Shown here: positions 1 through 6,886 of the stretch, piece by piece
Layout of the letters: every line of letters begins with the position of its first letter
How positions within the stretch are numbered: position 1 is the stretch's first letter
Assembly (NCBI GenBank): GCA_013695195.1
Contig: JACDAY010000239.1
Coordinates: forward strand, 1 to 13,622
Origin: Blastocatellia bacterium
GTDB lineage: Bacteria > Acidobacteriota > Blastocatellia > Pyrinomonadales > Pyrinomonadaceae
Direction of reading: 5' to 3'
Length of the DNA stretch: 13,622 nt
Translations under genes and position numbers: made by a program
Notes under the pieces: generated by a model
What the model saw: the letters and a program-made list of their open reading frames with translations, nothing else
The model's database searches: none
What the model was told of the DNA's origin: nothing

Positions 1-348
1 TTACTGATTTGGCGTTTTCCCGAAAGAACTTCAGAGATTGTACCGCTTGAGCCGAAAACACCAAGTAAATCTTTTTGTTTCAATTCATGGTCTTCCATTA
101 TCGATTGAAGCACGCTGCGCGGGGATGAAAAGCTGCCAGTCGGATAAGTCTTTTCTTCAAAATCCTCAAACAACCTCACCAAAAGCCGAAAACAGGGAAG
201 TTTCTTCGGGCGAAAGATTGTCTTCGCCTTTGTCCATCAAACGATTGACAATTTGAAGTGCTCGTTCGTTTTCCGCTTCGGTTTCAATGATTGCCGGAAG
301 TGTTTCAGTCAAAAGCTGTGCGTAAATTTTATTGTTTATTGCAGACAT
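1..348 (-). pseudogene. HigA-like antitoxin, frameshifted and cut by window edge
   Basis: The minus strand from the ATG at 348 (MSAINNKIYAQLL...) encodes the acidic N-terminal helix region typical of HigA-type antitoxins, with ALQIVNRLMDKGEDNLSPEE followed by SLFSAF. The frame then hits a stop at 166-168. One frame over, the text continues as VRLFEDFEEKTYPTGSF and then a helix-turn-helix (LKQKDLLGVFGSSGTISEVL, then SGKRQIS) that runs off the window at base 1. Removing one C of the CC at 179-180 joins the two parts into a normal HigA-like reading (SLFSAF-VRLFEDFEEKTYP). A HigA antitoxin would bind a RelE/HigB-type toxin and repress its own operon. No toxin gene sits upstream: only about 80 nt separate this start from the DUF5658 gene. 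It may be a decaying orphan antitoxin or an assembly or sequencing indel. The N-terminal extension to base 390 lacks a ribosome site. GGAATA before the ATG at 348 is a weak one. Confidence 0.7.
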
Positions 349-431
349 TTTATTATTCCGGAAACAATTGCCAGTCATTTTTGGAAACAACTGAAATCAC
401 AAAAAGCATAGTTGACACGCATAGGCTTCCT

Positions 432-794
432 TTATATGAATAATGCAAACACGGATTTTGAGAACTGAGCTATATCATGCAGAAAATTGCTTGAAACTAT
501 TCCGAATGCCGAAAGGCCGGTAAACAGGTGAACGCCCATCAACCCGATATAAACGCCGAGTGCCAAACCGAGGCCGTATCGGGCAAGCCGCAAATGTCCC
601 CAATTCAAAATCACTATGGCGGTCGCAAGCCCGATCGCTATCTTTACACCCAAAAAAGTAAAATCGCCGATGTCCAGCAATTGGGCCATAAGGTGATTGC
701 CTTCTGTGGCTATACCGCTTCGCACCCAGACGATCGTCAGTATTCCGTCAAGTAAATTTAGCGCGAAAAGAAGAATAGTTTTCTGAAAAAGCAT
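432..794 (-). CDS. DUF5658 family membrane protein
   Basis: A hydrophobic protein of about 120 residues. The N-terminal segment LNLLDGILTIVWVRSG, followed by ATEGNHLMAQLLDIG, matches the pattern I associate with DUF5658 proteins: a first membrane helix ending in a short charged loop that carries N-x-LM. Two more helices follow (FLGVKIAIGLATAIVILNW and YGLGLALGVYIGLMGVHLF), and the tail is semi-hydrophobic. I chose the ATG at 794 because it places the start just before the first membrane segment. A longer frame to 872 would add a basic, non-hydrophobic stretch that does not fit the family. A G-rich stretch with GGCGGA about 6 nt upstream may be the ribosome site. Function is unknown for the family. 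It is transcribed toward the antitoxin remnant and has no obvious operon partner. Confidence 0.65.
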   Translation of the reverse strand: MLFQKTILLFALNLLDGILTIVWVRSGIATEGNHLMAQLLDIGDFTFLGVKIAIGLATAIVILNWGHLRLARYGLGLALGVYIGLMGVHLFTGLSAFGIVSSNFLHDIAQFSKSVFALFI

Positions 795-978
795 AGGTGT
801 CCGCCCCCTTGCAAAGCTTGTCAAAAACTTCCTACGATGCAGCACCCGGATGTATGAGCCGGGTAGCTGCACCGGCAGAAGTGAAATGAATTGTCGTTAA
901 CGAATGTATTATATGTCGAATCCGCTTCGTTTTCAAAAAGAATTTTCAAGTGGAATGTTCTGCGGCTTTAACGGATTC

Positions 979-1160
979 CAAATCGCGTAGCGATCATCTG
1001 AATTTGATCGTGGGTTTTAACCCTCGGTCAACGAAAAATTTTGGATAGCGTCGCGTCAGCGACTGTTGATATTATTCTTTTGCAGCTCAAGCGAGAGGTA
1101 TCCCGGTGGCCATACCGTGGGTTAAAACCAACGGCTAAATTCACAACATCGCTATGCGAC
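979..1160. repeat. Cluster of short palindromes in a gene-free stretch
   Basis: The interval 795-1258 has no convincing gene. It holds several short inverted repeats: ATCGCGTAGCGAT at 982-994, GGGTTTTAACCC at 1012-1023, GTCGCGTCAGCGAC at 1050-1063, an imperfect CCGT...ACGG palindrome at 1115-1134 centred on GGTTAAAACC, and TCGCTATGCGA at 1149-1159. The outer two share the TCGC-TA-GCGA core and the inner ones share the TTTTAACCC/GGGTTAAAA core, so the block looks like one composite interspersed element rather than random hairpins. Plus-strand open frames here (for example the one entering the next gene from 1154) read repeat sequence and are not likely translated. I cannot see copies elsewhere in the window. 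Whether it is a REP-type family needs a genome-wide search. Confidence 0.5.
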
Positions 1161-1258
1161 AAAGGAAAGAGACAACTTATCTATGGAGTATTACGTCGAA
1201 ATGGCGCCCCGTATTATTTAGTTATATTCGGGAATGTGAAGATATCAGGAGAACAAGT

Positions 1259-1987
1259 ATGAAAAAGATTAACAAACTTACGACGTTGGCGGCGATATTT
1301 TCCTTTGTAGTTTTCGCCAGTGCATTTGATCTCTCGGCACAAACCCGGAGAAGGCCTGTCATCCGAAAATCGACGGTGAGAAAGGTTCCTGTTCGAAGAG
1401 TTGCCGCCCCGGCACTTTACACGGTAAGCAGCGGAAAAAGATTCCGTGTCCGGATGAACGATACCCTCAGCTCGAAAACAGCGAGGGTCGGCGAGCGCTT
1501 TACCGGAACGATAACCGAGCCGGTATATTCGAACACGGGCGTAGTGGTTATTCCGTCCGGCAGCGAAATAATAGGCCGCGTTAATTCCGTGAGGCCTGCT
1601 GCAAAAGGCGGAAAGCCCGGCCAGATCGACGCCAGTTTTGTGCAGGTAAAACTTCCCAACGGCAGAACACGTGCGATAAACGGCTCGTTAACAGACCTTT
1701 ACAGCGATGATGCGAAAAGCGATTCAGAGGGCGCAGCATCCGGCGACCGAATGAAGAACCGCAAGATCATCTTTATCGGCGGCGCCGGCGTCGGAGGTGC
1801 TGTTCTGGGCGGAGCTGTCGGCGGTGGAAAAGGTGCCTTAATCGGCGGGCTGCTTGGCGCGGGAGCCGGACTTTTAGGCGAGAGGTACACAAAGGGCGAA
1901 GAAGCCGAAGTAAGATCTGGAACAGAATTCGGCGTTTATCTCAACCAGGCGATCACGCTTCCGAGATTCGTCGAAGCCAATCCGTAG
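1259..1987 (+). CDS. Secreted glycine-zipper protein of unknown function
   Basis: A 242-residue protein. Start ATG at 1259 has a good ribosome site, AGGAGA at 1247-1252. An upstream in-frame ATG at 1154 reads repeat DNA and is rejected. Residues 1-27 form a signal peptide (KK, hydrophobic core, then FASA and LSAQ), so the protein is probably exported. After a basic stretch (RRRPVIRK), residues about 55-145 form a soluble domain with RVGERFTGTI, VVVIPSGSEIIGRV and VKLPNGRTRAI, a style seen in periplasmic beta-rich proteins with a pore- or TrbI-like flavour. Residues 173-208 are a glycine zipper (GGAGVGGAVLGGAVGGGKGA, then LIGGLLGAGAG), suggesting insertion or packing in a membrane. The tail has GTEFGVYLNQAITLP. 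It is convergent with ispH, and a large inverted repeat lies between them. No specific function can be assigned. Confidence 0.75.
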   Translation: MKKINKLTTLAAIFSFVVFASAFDLSAQTRRRPVIRKSTVRKVPVRRVAAPALYTVSSGKRFRVRMNDTLSSKTARVGERFTGTITEPVYSNTGVVVIPSGSEIIGRVNSVRPAAKGGKPGQIDASFVQVKLPNGRTRAINGSLTDLYSDDAKSDSEGAASGDRMKNRKIIFIGGAGVGGAVLGGAVGGGKGALIGGLLGAGAGLLGERYTKGEEAEVRSGTEFGVYLNQAITLPRFVEANP

Positions 1988-1990
1988 GGA

Positions 1991-2069
1991 AGTCGAGAGT
2001 GGTGAGTCAAGAGTCGAGAGTCTAAGAAGTTCCTGCTCGCGACTCTTGACTCACCACTCTAAACTCTTA
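1991..2069. repeat. Heptad-array inverted repeat between convergent genes
   Basis: Four exact 7-nt units beginning AGT run from 1991 to 2018 (AGTCGAG, then AGTGGTG, and so on), followed by a degenerate unit. After a loop, the opposite orientation appears as units beginning ACT from 2042 to 2069. The two halves make a perfect 21-bp inverted repeat, 1996-2016 with 2040-2060, around a 23-nt loop. The right half contains the ispH stop codon. A transcript from either side would form a long hairpin, so it could end or buffer transcription between the convergent genes. It lacks a clear T tract, so I do not call it a standard terminator. Similar arrays occur at 7652-7731, 8098-8125 and 12901-12935. 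Confidence 0.75.
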
Positions 2070-2905
2070 CCTATATTCTCCAGATGTGCGACGATCTTCT
2101 GAATCAGCCATTCCGGCGTCGATGCCCCGGCGGTAACGCCAACCCGTTCGGCACCCATAAGATCATTCGGGTTGATCTCGTCTTCAATTTCGATTAAAAA
2201 ACTCTTTTCGCACTGTTCTTTGCAAACTGTTAAAAGCTTTACGCTGTTTGATGAATGGCGTCCTCCGATAATATAAAAAGCGTCTACCATCCCGGCCAGG
2301 GCACGGGCGGCTTCCTGCCGGTCTTTCGTTGCCGAACAGATAGTATTTACGATCTGAACTTCATCGTCAGTTTTGGTTTTTATGGCCTCTGCCGTATCAA
2401 AAAAGGTCTTTGCTTTTATCGTCGTCTGTGAAACGACCAGCGGCTTTCTGAGCCGGGGAAGGCCTGCCACCTCGGTTTCGTCACGGATTATGAACGCATG
2501 GTCGGGAGCGTAGCCTTTGACGCCGATCATCTCCGGATGATCCGGGCTGCCGACTATTATCACATGACGGTCTTCGCCGGCTGCACGTGCCGCCAGCTTC
2601 TGCACACGCGTAACAAAAGGGCATGTTGCATCGACGACCTTTGTGGCTTTTTCCTCGAGCTCCCGCTGAACATCCGGCGTTACTCCGTGCGCACGGATGA
2701 CCGCTGTTTCGCCGCGTTTGATCTGGACAGGCTCGGTAATCGTAGTTACGCCGTATTGCCCGAGACGCTGCATTTCCTGCTCGTTATGGATCAGCGGCCC
2801 AAGCGAACGAACAGTGTCCCCACCGTCCAACGCCTTTTCGACCATCTCCACGGCCCGCTCAACGCCAAAACAAAATCCGTATTCATCTGCTAATAAAACC
2901 TGCAT
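2051..2905 (-). CDS. ispH: 4-hydroxy-3-methylbut-2-enyl diphosphate reductase
   Basis: IspH (LytB) is the final enzyme of the MEP pathway. It reduces HMBPP to IPP and DMAPP in the cytoplasm with a [4Fe-4S] cluster. The three cluster cysteines are present in family context: C12 (EYGFCFGVERAV), C95 (VDATCPFV) and C190 (VNTICSATKDRQ). Substrate-binding residues are also visible: H40 (GPLIHN), H73 (IRAHGV), the HPE at 123-125 and VSQTT. I chose the ATG at 2905, which puts MQVLLADEYGFCFGV at the N terminus as in the family and gives 284 residues, a normal length. AGG lies about 9 nt upstream. A longer frame to 2959 would add 18 residues with no ribosome site. The last residues (SLEW) and the stop codon are encoded by the heptad inverted repeat, so the tail is probably not ancestral. 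Confidence 0.96.
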   Translation of the reverse strand: MQVLLADEYGFCFGVERAVEMVEKALDGGDTVRSLGPLIHNEQEMQRLGQYGVTTITEPVQIKRGETAVIRAHGVTPDVQRELEEKATKVVDATCPFVTRVQKLAARAAGEDRHVIIVGSPDHPEMIGVKGYAPDHAFIIRDETEVAGLPRLRKPLVVSQTTIKAKTFFDTAEAIKTKTDDEVQIVNTICSATKDRQEAARALAGMVDAFYIIGGRHSSNSVKLLTVCKEQCEKSFLIEIEDEINPNDLMGAERVGVTAGASTPEWLIQKIVAHLENIGKSLEW

Positions 2906-3074
2906 TTTTATATACCTATCCGCTACTGCCATTATAATTTTATCGGTTACAGGATACAACCCGGCAAGGTTCTGTTGTAACTTATGAATGTGCCTGGCCG
3001 CAGGCCGGAGTGATTGGCTGACTTATCGGTTTGATCGCCGAGGCACTAACAAAAGAACAAACACTTCGAGCGAT

Positions 3075-4652
3075 TCAAAAACTCCTTCCGAACATTCCGC
3101 ACATCCGTGACAACCTATCTACGATCTCATCCGAAAAATCACCTTCCGCAGCACGCCAAATCCAGTTTTCGCCCATTGAAGCAGGAAGGTTCATACGTGC
3201 CGAATTGTCCATTCCAAGCAAATCCTGCATCGGTATAATGGCAATATCGGAAACGGATGCGAGTGCTGCCCGTATAAAAGCCCAATGGATTTCCTTTCCG
3301 CTTGTCTGAAAATATCTTCTGCAAAAATCCGCTTCGCCGCTCTGATCCTTGCGTTTTTTCGTTCTTAACTTGTACCAGCCGACAACAGTGTCGCTGTCGT
3401 GAGTTCCTGTATAGACGACCGAATTTTGAATGTAATTATGCGGCATATGCAGATTTCGCGTATCTCCGCCGAATGCGAATTGCAGAACCCGCATTCCGGG
3501 TATCTCGAACGAATCACGAAGACTTTCCACTTCCGAAGTTACAGAGCCGAGGTCTTCCGCGATCAGCGGCAAATCTCCCAGAGCGTAACGCAGTGTCGAA
3601 AAAAGATCGTGTCCGGGTACGGAGATCCATTGGCCGTTTTCGGCCGTCGCATCGCCGCCGGGAACTTCCCAAGCTTTTGCAAAGCCGATAAAATGGTCTA
3701 TCCGTGCGATATCGAACATCTGTAAATTAAATCTCACCCGCTCGATCCACCATTTGAAACCGCTATTTCGCATCTTGTCCCAATCATAGATCGGGCTTCC
3801 CCAAAGCTGCCCCGTGCTGCTAAAAGCGTCAGGCGGAACACCAGCGACAACCGTTGGCCTCCCGTCGGCGTTCAATTTGAACTGATCCTGATTGCACCAC
3901 ACGTCGCAGGAATCGGTCGTTAAGTATATAGGTATATCGCCGACCATCTTCACGCCGTTCGCGTTGGCATAATCCTTCAGTTCATACCATTGTTTTAAAA
4001 ACACGAACTGATAGAATTTTTGCGCAAAAACCTCGTCGTCCAACTCTTTTCGAGCATTTTCGAGTGCTTGCGGATCGCGGAATTTCAAGCCCTTTTCCCA
4101 ATCCGTCCACGCCGCATAGTTATTTTGCAGCCTGATAGCCTGAAACAGCGAATAATCTTCCAGCCAGAAAGCGTTTGCGTCGCAGAACTCGTGAAATTTC
4201 CTGATGAGCGTTTCGTCGTTTGTGTTCCGAAATGCTTCAAACGCCTTTTTTAATATGCGCAGCTTGAGATCGATGGCCCGTCCGTAGTCAACCGTGTCAG
4301 TGACGTACTTGTCAGAACCACCTGCGTTAGCGGGTGGCTGAAGATCGGCATACATGCTATCTGGCTTTTCTAATGACCACGTTAAGTCGCCCGCTAACGC
4401 CGGCGGTTCTGGCAAGAAACCGAATTTCTCGGGCGATATTAAATAAATATTCCCAGCAAAAGCTGAATAGCAGCCGTAAGGTGAATTCCCGTAACCCGTC
4501 TGTCCTAGCGGAAGTATCTGCCAATACGCCTGCTTTGCCCTCACAAGAAAATCGACAAATTTAAACGCCTCAGGACCAAAATCACCAATGCCGAATGGAG
4601 AAGGCAGCGAGGTAATGTGCAGCAGAATTCCGGAAGCTCTGGGAAATTTCAT
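3075..4652 (-). CDS. malQ: 4-alpha-glucanotransferase (amylomaltase, GH77)
   Basis: MalQ transfers alpha-1,4-glucan segments between maltodextrins, in glycogen or maltose metabolism in the cytoplasm. The 525-residue protein begins with the family pattern FPRASGILLHITSLPSPFGI and has PLGQTGYGNSPYGCYSAFAG. The three GH77 catalytic positions are visible: D319 as nucleophile in ARIDHF, E366 as acid/base in LIAEDLG, and D419 in THDSDTVVGWY. Residues about 81-114 (EPPALAGD...QPPANAGGSD) do not belong to the fold. They are encoded by palindromic element A and sit between LISPEKFGFL and VDYGRAID, in a region where homologues carry a short loop. The frame is kept, so the enzyme may still work. The ATG at 4652 has no clear ribosome site. 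A single arm of the same repeat family lies 12 nt upstream. Confidence 0.96.
   Translation of the reverse strand: MKFPRASGILLHITSLPSPFGIGDFGPEAFKFVDFLVRAKQAYWQILPLGQTGYGNSPYGCYSAFAGNIYLISPEKFGFLPEPPALAGDLTWSLEKPDSMYADLQPPANAGGSDKYVTDTVDYGRAIDLKLRILKKAFEAFRNTNDETLIRKFHEFCDANAFWLEDYSLFQAIRLQNNYAAWTDWEKGLKFRDPQALENARKELDDEVFAQKFYQFVFLKQWYELKDYANANGVKMVGDIPIYLTTDSCDVWCNQDQFKLNADGRPTVVAGVPPDAFSSTGQLWGSPIYDWDKMRNSGFKWWIERVRFNLQMFDIARIDHFIGFAKAWEVPGGDATAENGQWISVPGHDLFSTLRYALGDLPLIAEDLGSVTSEVESLRDSFEIPGMRVLQFAFGGDTRNLHMPHNYIQNSVVYTGTHDSDTVVGWYKLRTKKRKDQSGEADFCRRYFQTSGKEIHWAFIRAALASVSDIAIIPMQDLLGMDNSARMNLPASMGENWIWRAAEGDFSDEIVDRLSRMCGMFGRSF
4312..4412. repeat. Palindromic element copy A, inside malQ
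   Basis: Two REP-like arms in inverted orientation: left arm 4312-4337 (TCAGAACCACCTGCGTTAGC, then GGGTGG) and right arm 4388-4412, its near reverse complement. The left arm itself folds as CCACCTGC-GTTA-GCGGGTGG, an 8-bp stem with a tetraloop. The core between the arms (roughly 4338-4387) resembles the cores of copies C and E. On the malQ strand the element is read as EPPALAGD...LQPPANAGGSD, the same frame used by copy C in the helicase. Confidence 0.85.
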
Positions 4653-4664
4653 AGTTCAACCGTG

Positions 4665-4690
4665 TCAGAACCACCTGCGTTAGCGGGTGG
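4665..4690. repeat. Single arm of the palindromic family (copy B)
   Basis: A lone left-type arm, identical over its 26 nt to the left arm of copy A (TCAGAACCACCTGCGTTAGC followed by GGGTGG). It lies 12 nt upstream of the malQ start codon. The upstream words CCGTGTCAG also match bases near 4292. With no second arm nearby, it is a solo REP-like unit. In malQ mRNA it would form a hairpin close to the start codon and could affect translation. Confidence 0.75.
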
Positions 4691-4725
4691 CTTTTAGCGC
4701 AATCTTTGTAAACGCCGACCAGCAT

Positions 4726-4863
4726 TTATGCGAGTAGCGCTCTACCGCAGGCGTAGGACAATAAAACCACAGTCGTGTCGCCCTCATTCCGAATAATTAA
4801 AACACCAAGGCCGGCCGCAGCCAGAAAAATAAACACTCCAATTAGCAAAAGCCATTTTCTCAT
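4726..4863 (-). CDS. Possible tiny single-pass membrane protein
   Basis: A 45-codon frame from the ATG at 4863: MRKWLLLIGVFIFLAAAGLG, then VLIIRNEGDTT, VVLLSY and a tail ACGRALLA. The N terminus is a typical positively charged, strongly hydrophobic segment, either a membrane anchor or an uncleaved signal peptide. TATAAT lies about 12 nt upstream on the same strand, but I see no good ribosome site. The tail reads through sequence (CGCCTGCGGTAG on the minus strand) that resembles an arm of the palindromic family, so this may be the surviving front of a longer gene damaged by a repeat. It is unrecognised and could be a chance frame. Confidence 0.35.
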   Translation of the reverse strand: MRKWLLLIGVFIFLAAAGLGVLIIRNEGDTTVVLLSYACGRALLA

Positions 4864-4906
4864 TAATTGCCGAATTATAATAAGTTACTCCTGGACAGCG
4901 AAAGAA

Positions 4907-4922
4907 TCACGCTGAAGCGTGA
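4907..4922. other. Short hairpin just after the helicase gene
   Basis: TCACGCTGAAGCGTGA is a perfect 7-bp inverted repeat with a 2-nt centre. It lies 17 nt beyond the stop codon of the helicase gene on the transcribed strand. It could be a 3' end structure or a REP-type unit. No T tract follows on the minus strand (the next bases are TTCTTTCGCTG), so an intrinsic terminator is not proven. Confidence 0.35.
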
Positions 4923-4939
4923 ACTCAGAACTTGAGTCA

Positions 4940-6871
4940 TTATCTAACCGGTTCCCGCAGCATTATCCCGGCCGTGGCTCCGGCGATTTCTGCCGCCCTT
5001 TGATTTGAATTTTTGAGATTAGCGACCTGCATCAAAGCTTCGCCGGTTCGGGCGAGCAACCGAAAAAGATCGCCTTCTTCGGCTCTCGTCCGGCTGACCA
5101 GATCTTCCCAGGCCATGCCGCCTGCCCAGCGCTCGGCGGCAGCCGCAGCCGATAGATTTATCTCCTCGGAAGGCTCGATGCCGAACTTCCATTCAACATT
5201 CGACACGTCGTAAATCACATCTTCAAAGGCTCCAACGACATCGAGCAGTTCATCCGATAAATATAAATCGCCGTAATTGCGATCCGAATCGGCAGCAAGC
5301 GATGCCATAAGCCCGGCGAGCGTTTGCGGGCTGAGGTCGTCAAAAATGCCGCGACGCAGGGCTTCACCGACCAGCAGCGTCCGATCGACGCGAACGTCCG
5401 CCAGCCATTTTCCGCTTTCTGTCACCTTTTCGGCGTGAAAATCGAGATACCCAAAATGATCGAGCACTTTCGCACGCCGCTCGAAAGGCAGCCAGATATC
5501 GCTGCGGAGATAGTCGATGTCACGAGAGTGTTTTTCCAAATATTCGGCGTCTTCCCATGAGTCCCAAAGCACTCGATGGGCATCAGAACCACCTGCGTTA
5601 GCGGGTGGCTGAAGTTTGGTATTAGTACCTTTTGGAATGTTTGATGATCGTGTTAAACCACCCGCTATCGCAAGTGGTTCTGACAAGGCAGCGATCAGCG
5701 AATCGATCAAGGCTACCGCATCATCTTCGCCATTCATTTTAAAAGACAGTTTGGGCTCCGCAAGCTGAGGATTCTTGCCGTCATACGTTTCCATAAACGC
5801 CCGCTCGATGCTCTTTTCATTTATCGGAAAAACGTCGCGGTAAATGCGGTTGACTCGATCTATTGCGAAGCTAGCTCCTTGTCCGTCATCGCGCATGGCG
5901 GTAACTTTTTCTCCGTTTACGCCCAGTACCATAAAAAACCGCTTGCCGCTTCGGCCCTGGCTGACGATCCGCCCGGAGATGACGTTTTCGCCAAGCCATG
6001 TTCCCCGATGTTCAGCTCGGGTTGCGGGGATCACTTCCTGCAGCCGGTTGCGTGCACTGATCAGCCGCTCAAAACCGCGAACGTCGTCAATGGAAAATCC
6101 AAAATCATTATTCGTAAGCTTTTCCGAAAGATTCCACATTCGTCTTTCAGACTCTTTTTTCAGCTTATCGATCTGTCGGGCGGTGTCCTGAAAGGCATAG
6201 CTTTTTTCGGCTATCTCGCGTACCTGCGGAAAATTTCCAAAGGCGTCGAGCAAATTGAGAAGGCTTGTGTATGTAGAGCGAAACTGGCTAAGAAGCGGAT
6301 CGGGCGGAGCTTTTAGCAGCTCGGCGATCTTTTTCGGGTTTTGAAATTGTCCGGGAGCAAGTATGACAAAACCGACGTTATCCTTACCGCGTCTGCCTGC
6401 CCGTCCCGTCATTTGCTGCAGCTCGCTTGCCCGCAATGGGCGCCAACCGTCGTTTCCGCGGGTATCGGCGTTGCTAATAACAACCGTCCTGGCAGGGAAA
6501 TCGACACCGGCGGCAACGGTCGATGTGGCAAAAATCGCATTCAGCAAACCGCCCGACATCATCTTTTCGATAAGCAGCTTCCAAGCCGGTATATGCCCCG
6601 CATGATGCGATGCAACACCCGAATTGAGCAGTATACGGCGATGTTTATGGTTTTTGATCTCCGGATTCTGCAGAATGAATTCCTCAAATATCTCGTGCCT
6701 TTTCTGCAGTTTTCCGGCATCGGTCTTTTGTGATTTATCGGAGGCAACCTCGGACGCTGCCTCGTCACATTTCCGGCGGGTCGGCATAAAAATGATAGCG
6801 GGAAGCAAATTATAGCCGCGCAGAGTTGAGAGCAGCTTATGCGGCGGAATTTCTGGCGGCCTTGCGTTCAT
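4940..6871 (-). CDS. Ski2-like helicase protein lacking the first RecA domain
   Basis: A 643-residue protein resembling the second half of Ski2/Mtr4-type superfamily 2 RNA helicases. It begins at RecA domain 2: LLPAIIFMPTRRKCDEA (motif IV region, residues 22-38), FATSTVAAGVDFPARTVVIS (motif V, 114-133) and LQQMTGRAGRRG (motif VI, 151-162). A helical region and a beta-rich segment follow (SGRIVSQGRSGKRFFMVLGV, residues about 300-320). The C terminus (GDLFRLLARTGEALMQVANL) fits a DSHCT domain. Walker A and DEVH motifs are missing. The gene starts 15 nt after coaX ends, so there is no room for RecA1. As read it cannot bind and hydrolyse ATP in the usual way unless a partner supplies that half. 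Residues about 397-430 (EPLAIAGG...QPPANAGGSD) come from palindromic element C. GAG precedes the ATG, which is a poor ribosome site. Confidence 0.8.
   Translation of the reverse strand: MNARPPEIPPHKLLSTLRGYNLLPAIIFMPTRRKCDEAASEVASDKSQKTDAGKLQKRHEIFEEFILQNPEIKNHKHRRILLNSGVASHHAGHIPAWKLLIEKMMSGGLLNAIFATSTVAAGVDFPARTVVISNADTRGNDGWRPLRASELQQMTGRAGRRGKDNVGFVILAPGQFQNPKKIAELLKAPPDPLLSQFRSTYTSLLNLLDAFGNFPQVREIAEKSYAFQDTARQIDKLKKESERRMWNLSEKLTNNDFGFSIDDVRGFERLISARNRLQEVIPATRAEHRGTWLGENVISGRIVSQGRSGKRFFMVLGVNGEKVTAMRDDGQGASFAIDRVNRIYRDVFPINEKSIERAFMETYDGKNPQLAEPKLSFKMNGEDDAVALIDSLIAALSEPLAIAGGLTRSSNIPKGTNTKLQPPANAGGSDAHRVLWDSWEDAEYLEKHSRDIDYLRSDIWLPFERRAKVLDHFGYLDFHAEKVTESGKWLADVRVDRTLLVGEALRRGIFDDLSPQTLAGLMASLAADSDRNYGDLYLSDELLDVVGAFEDVIYDVSNVEWKFGIEPSEEINLSAAAAAERWAGGMAWEDLVSRTRAEEGDLFRLLARTGEALMQVANLKNSNQRAAEIAGATAGIMLREPVR
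5583..5683. repeat. Palindromic element copy C, inside the helicase gene
   Basis: Same architecture and same length (101 nt) as copy A. The left arm at 5583-5608 is identical to copy A's left arm. The right arm (CCACCCGCTATCGCAAGTGG, then TTCTGA) ends at 5683. The core is similar to copy A in length and in its ends (GCTGAAG after the left arm, GTTAA before the right arm) but differs in between. On the helicase strand it is read as SEPLAIAGG...LQPPANAGGSD, in the same frame as copy A. Confidence 0.85.
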
Positions 6872-6886
6872 TTCTCGAATTATAGA

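Noticed and set aside
391..431. A HigB toxin gene upstream of the antitoxin remnant
   Set aside because: There is too little space, and the short frames there (such as MLFVISVVSKNDW) do not resemble a RelE/HigB fold.
1154..1258. N-terminal extension of the glycine-zipper protein
   Set aside because: It reads palindromic repeat DNA and precedes a clear ribosome site and signal peptide at 1259.
2040..2060. Intrinsic terminator between the glycine-zipper gene and ispH
   Set aside because: The 21-bp stem is strong but no T tract follows on either strand. It is better described as a heptad-array inverted repeat.
2498..2893. Long plus-strand frame opposite ispH, and similar frames opposite malQ, helicase, coaX and egtB
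   Set aside because: These are shadow frames of well-supported genes, with arginine/serine-rich composition, no ribosome sites and no recognisable domains.
2992..3005. GCCTGGCCGCAGGC hairpin between ispH and malQ
   Set aside because: A 5-bp stem only, with no T tract and no clear second copy. It may be a distant relative of the palindromic arms but is too short to support.
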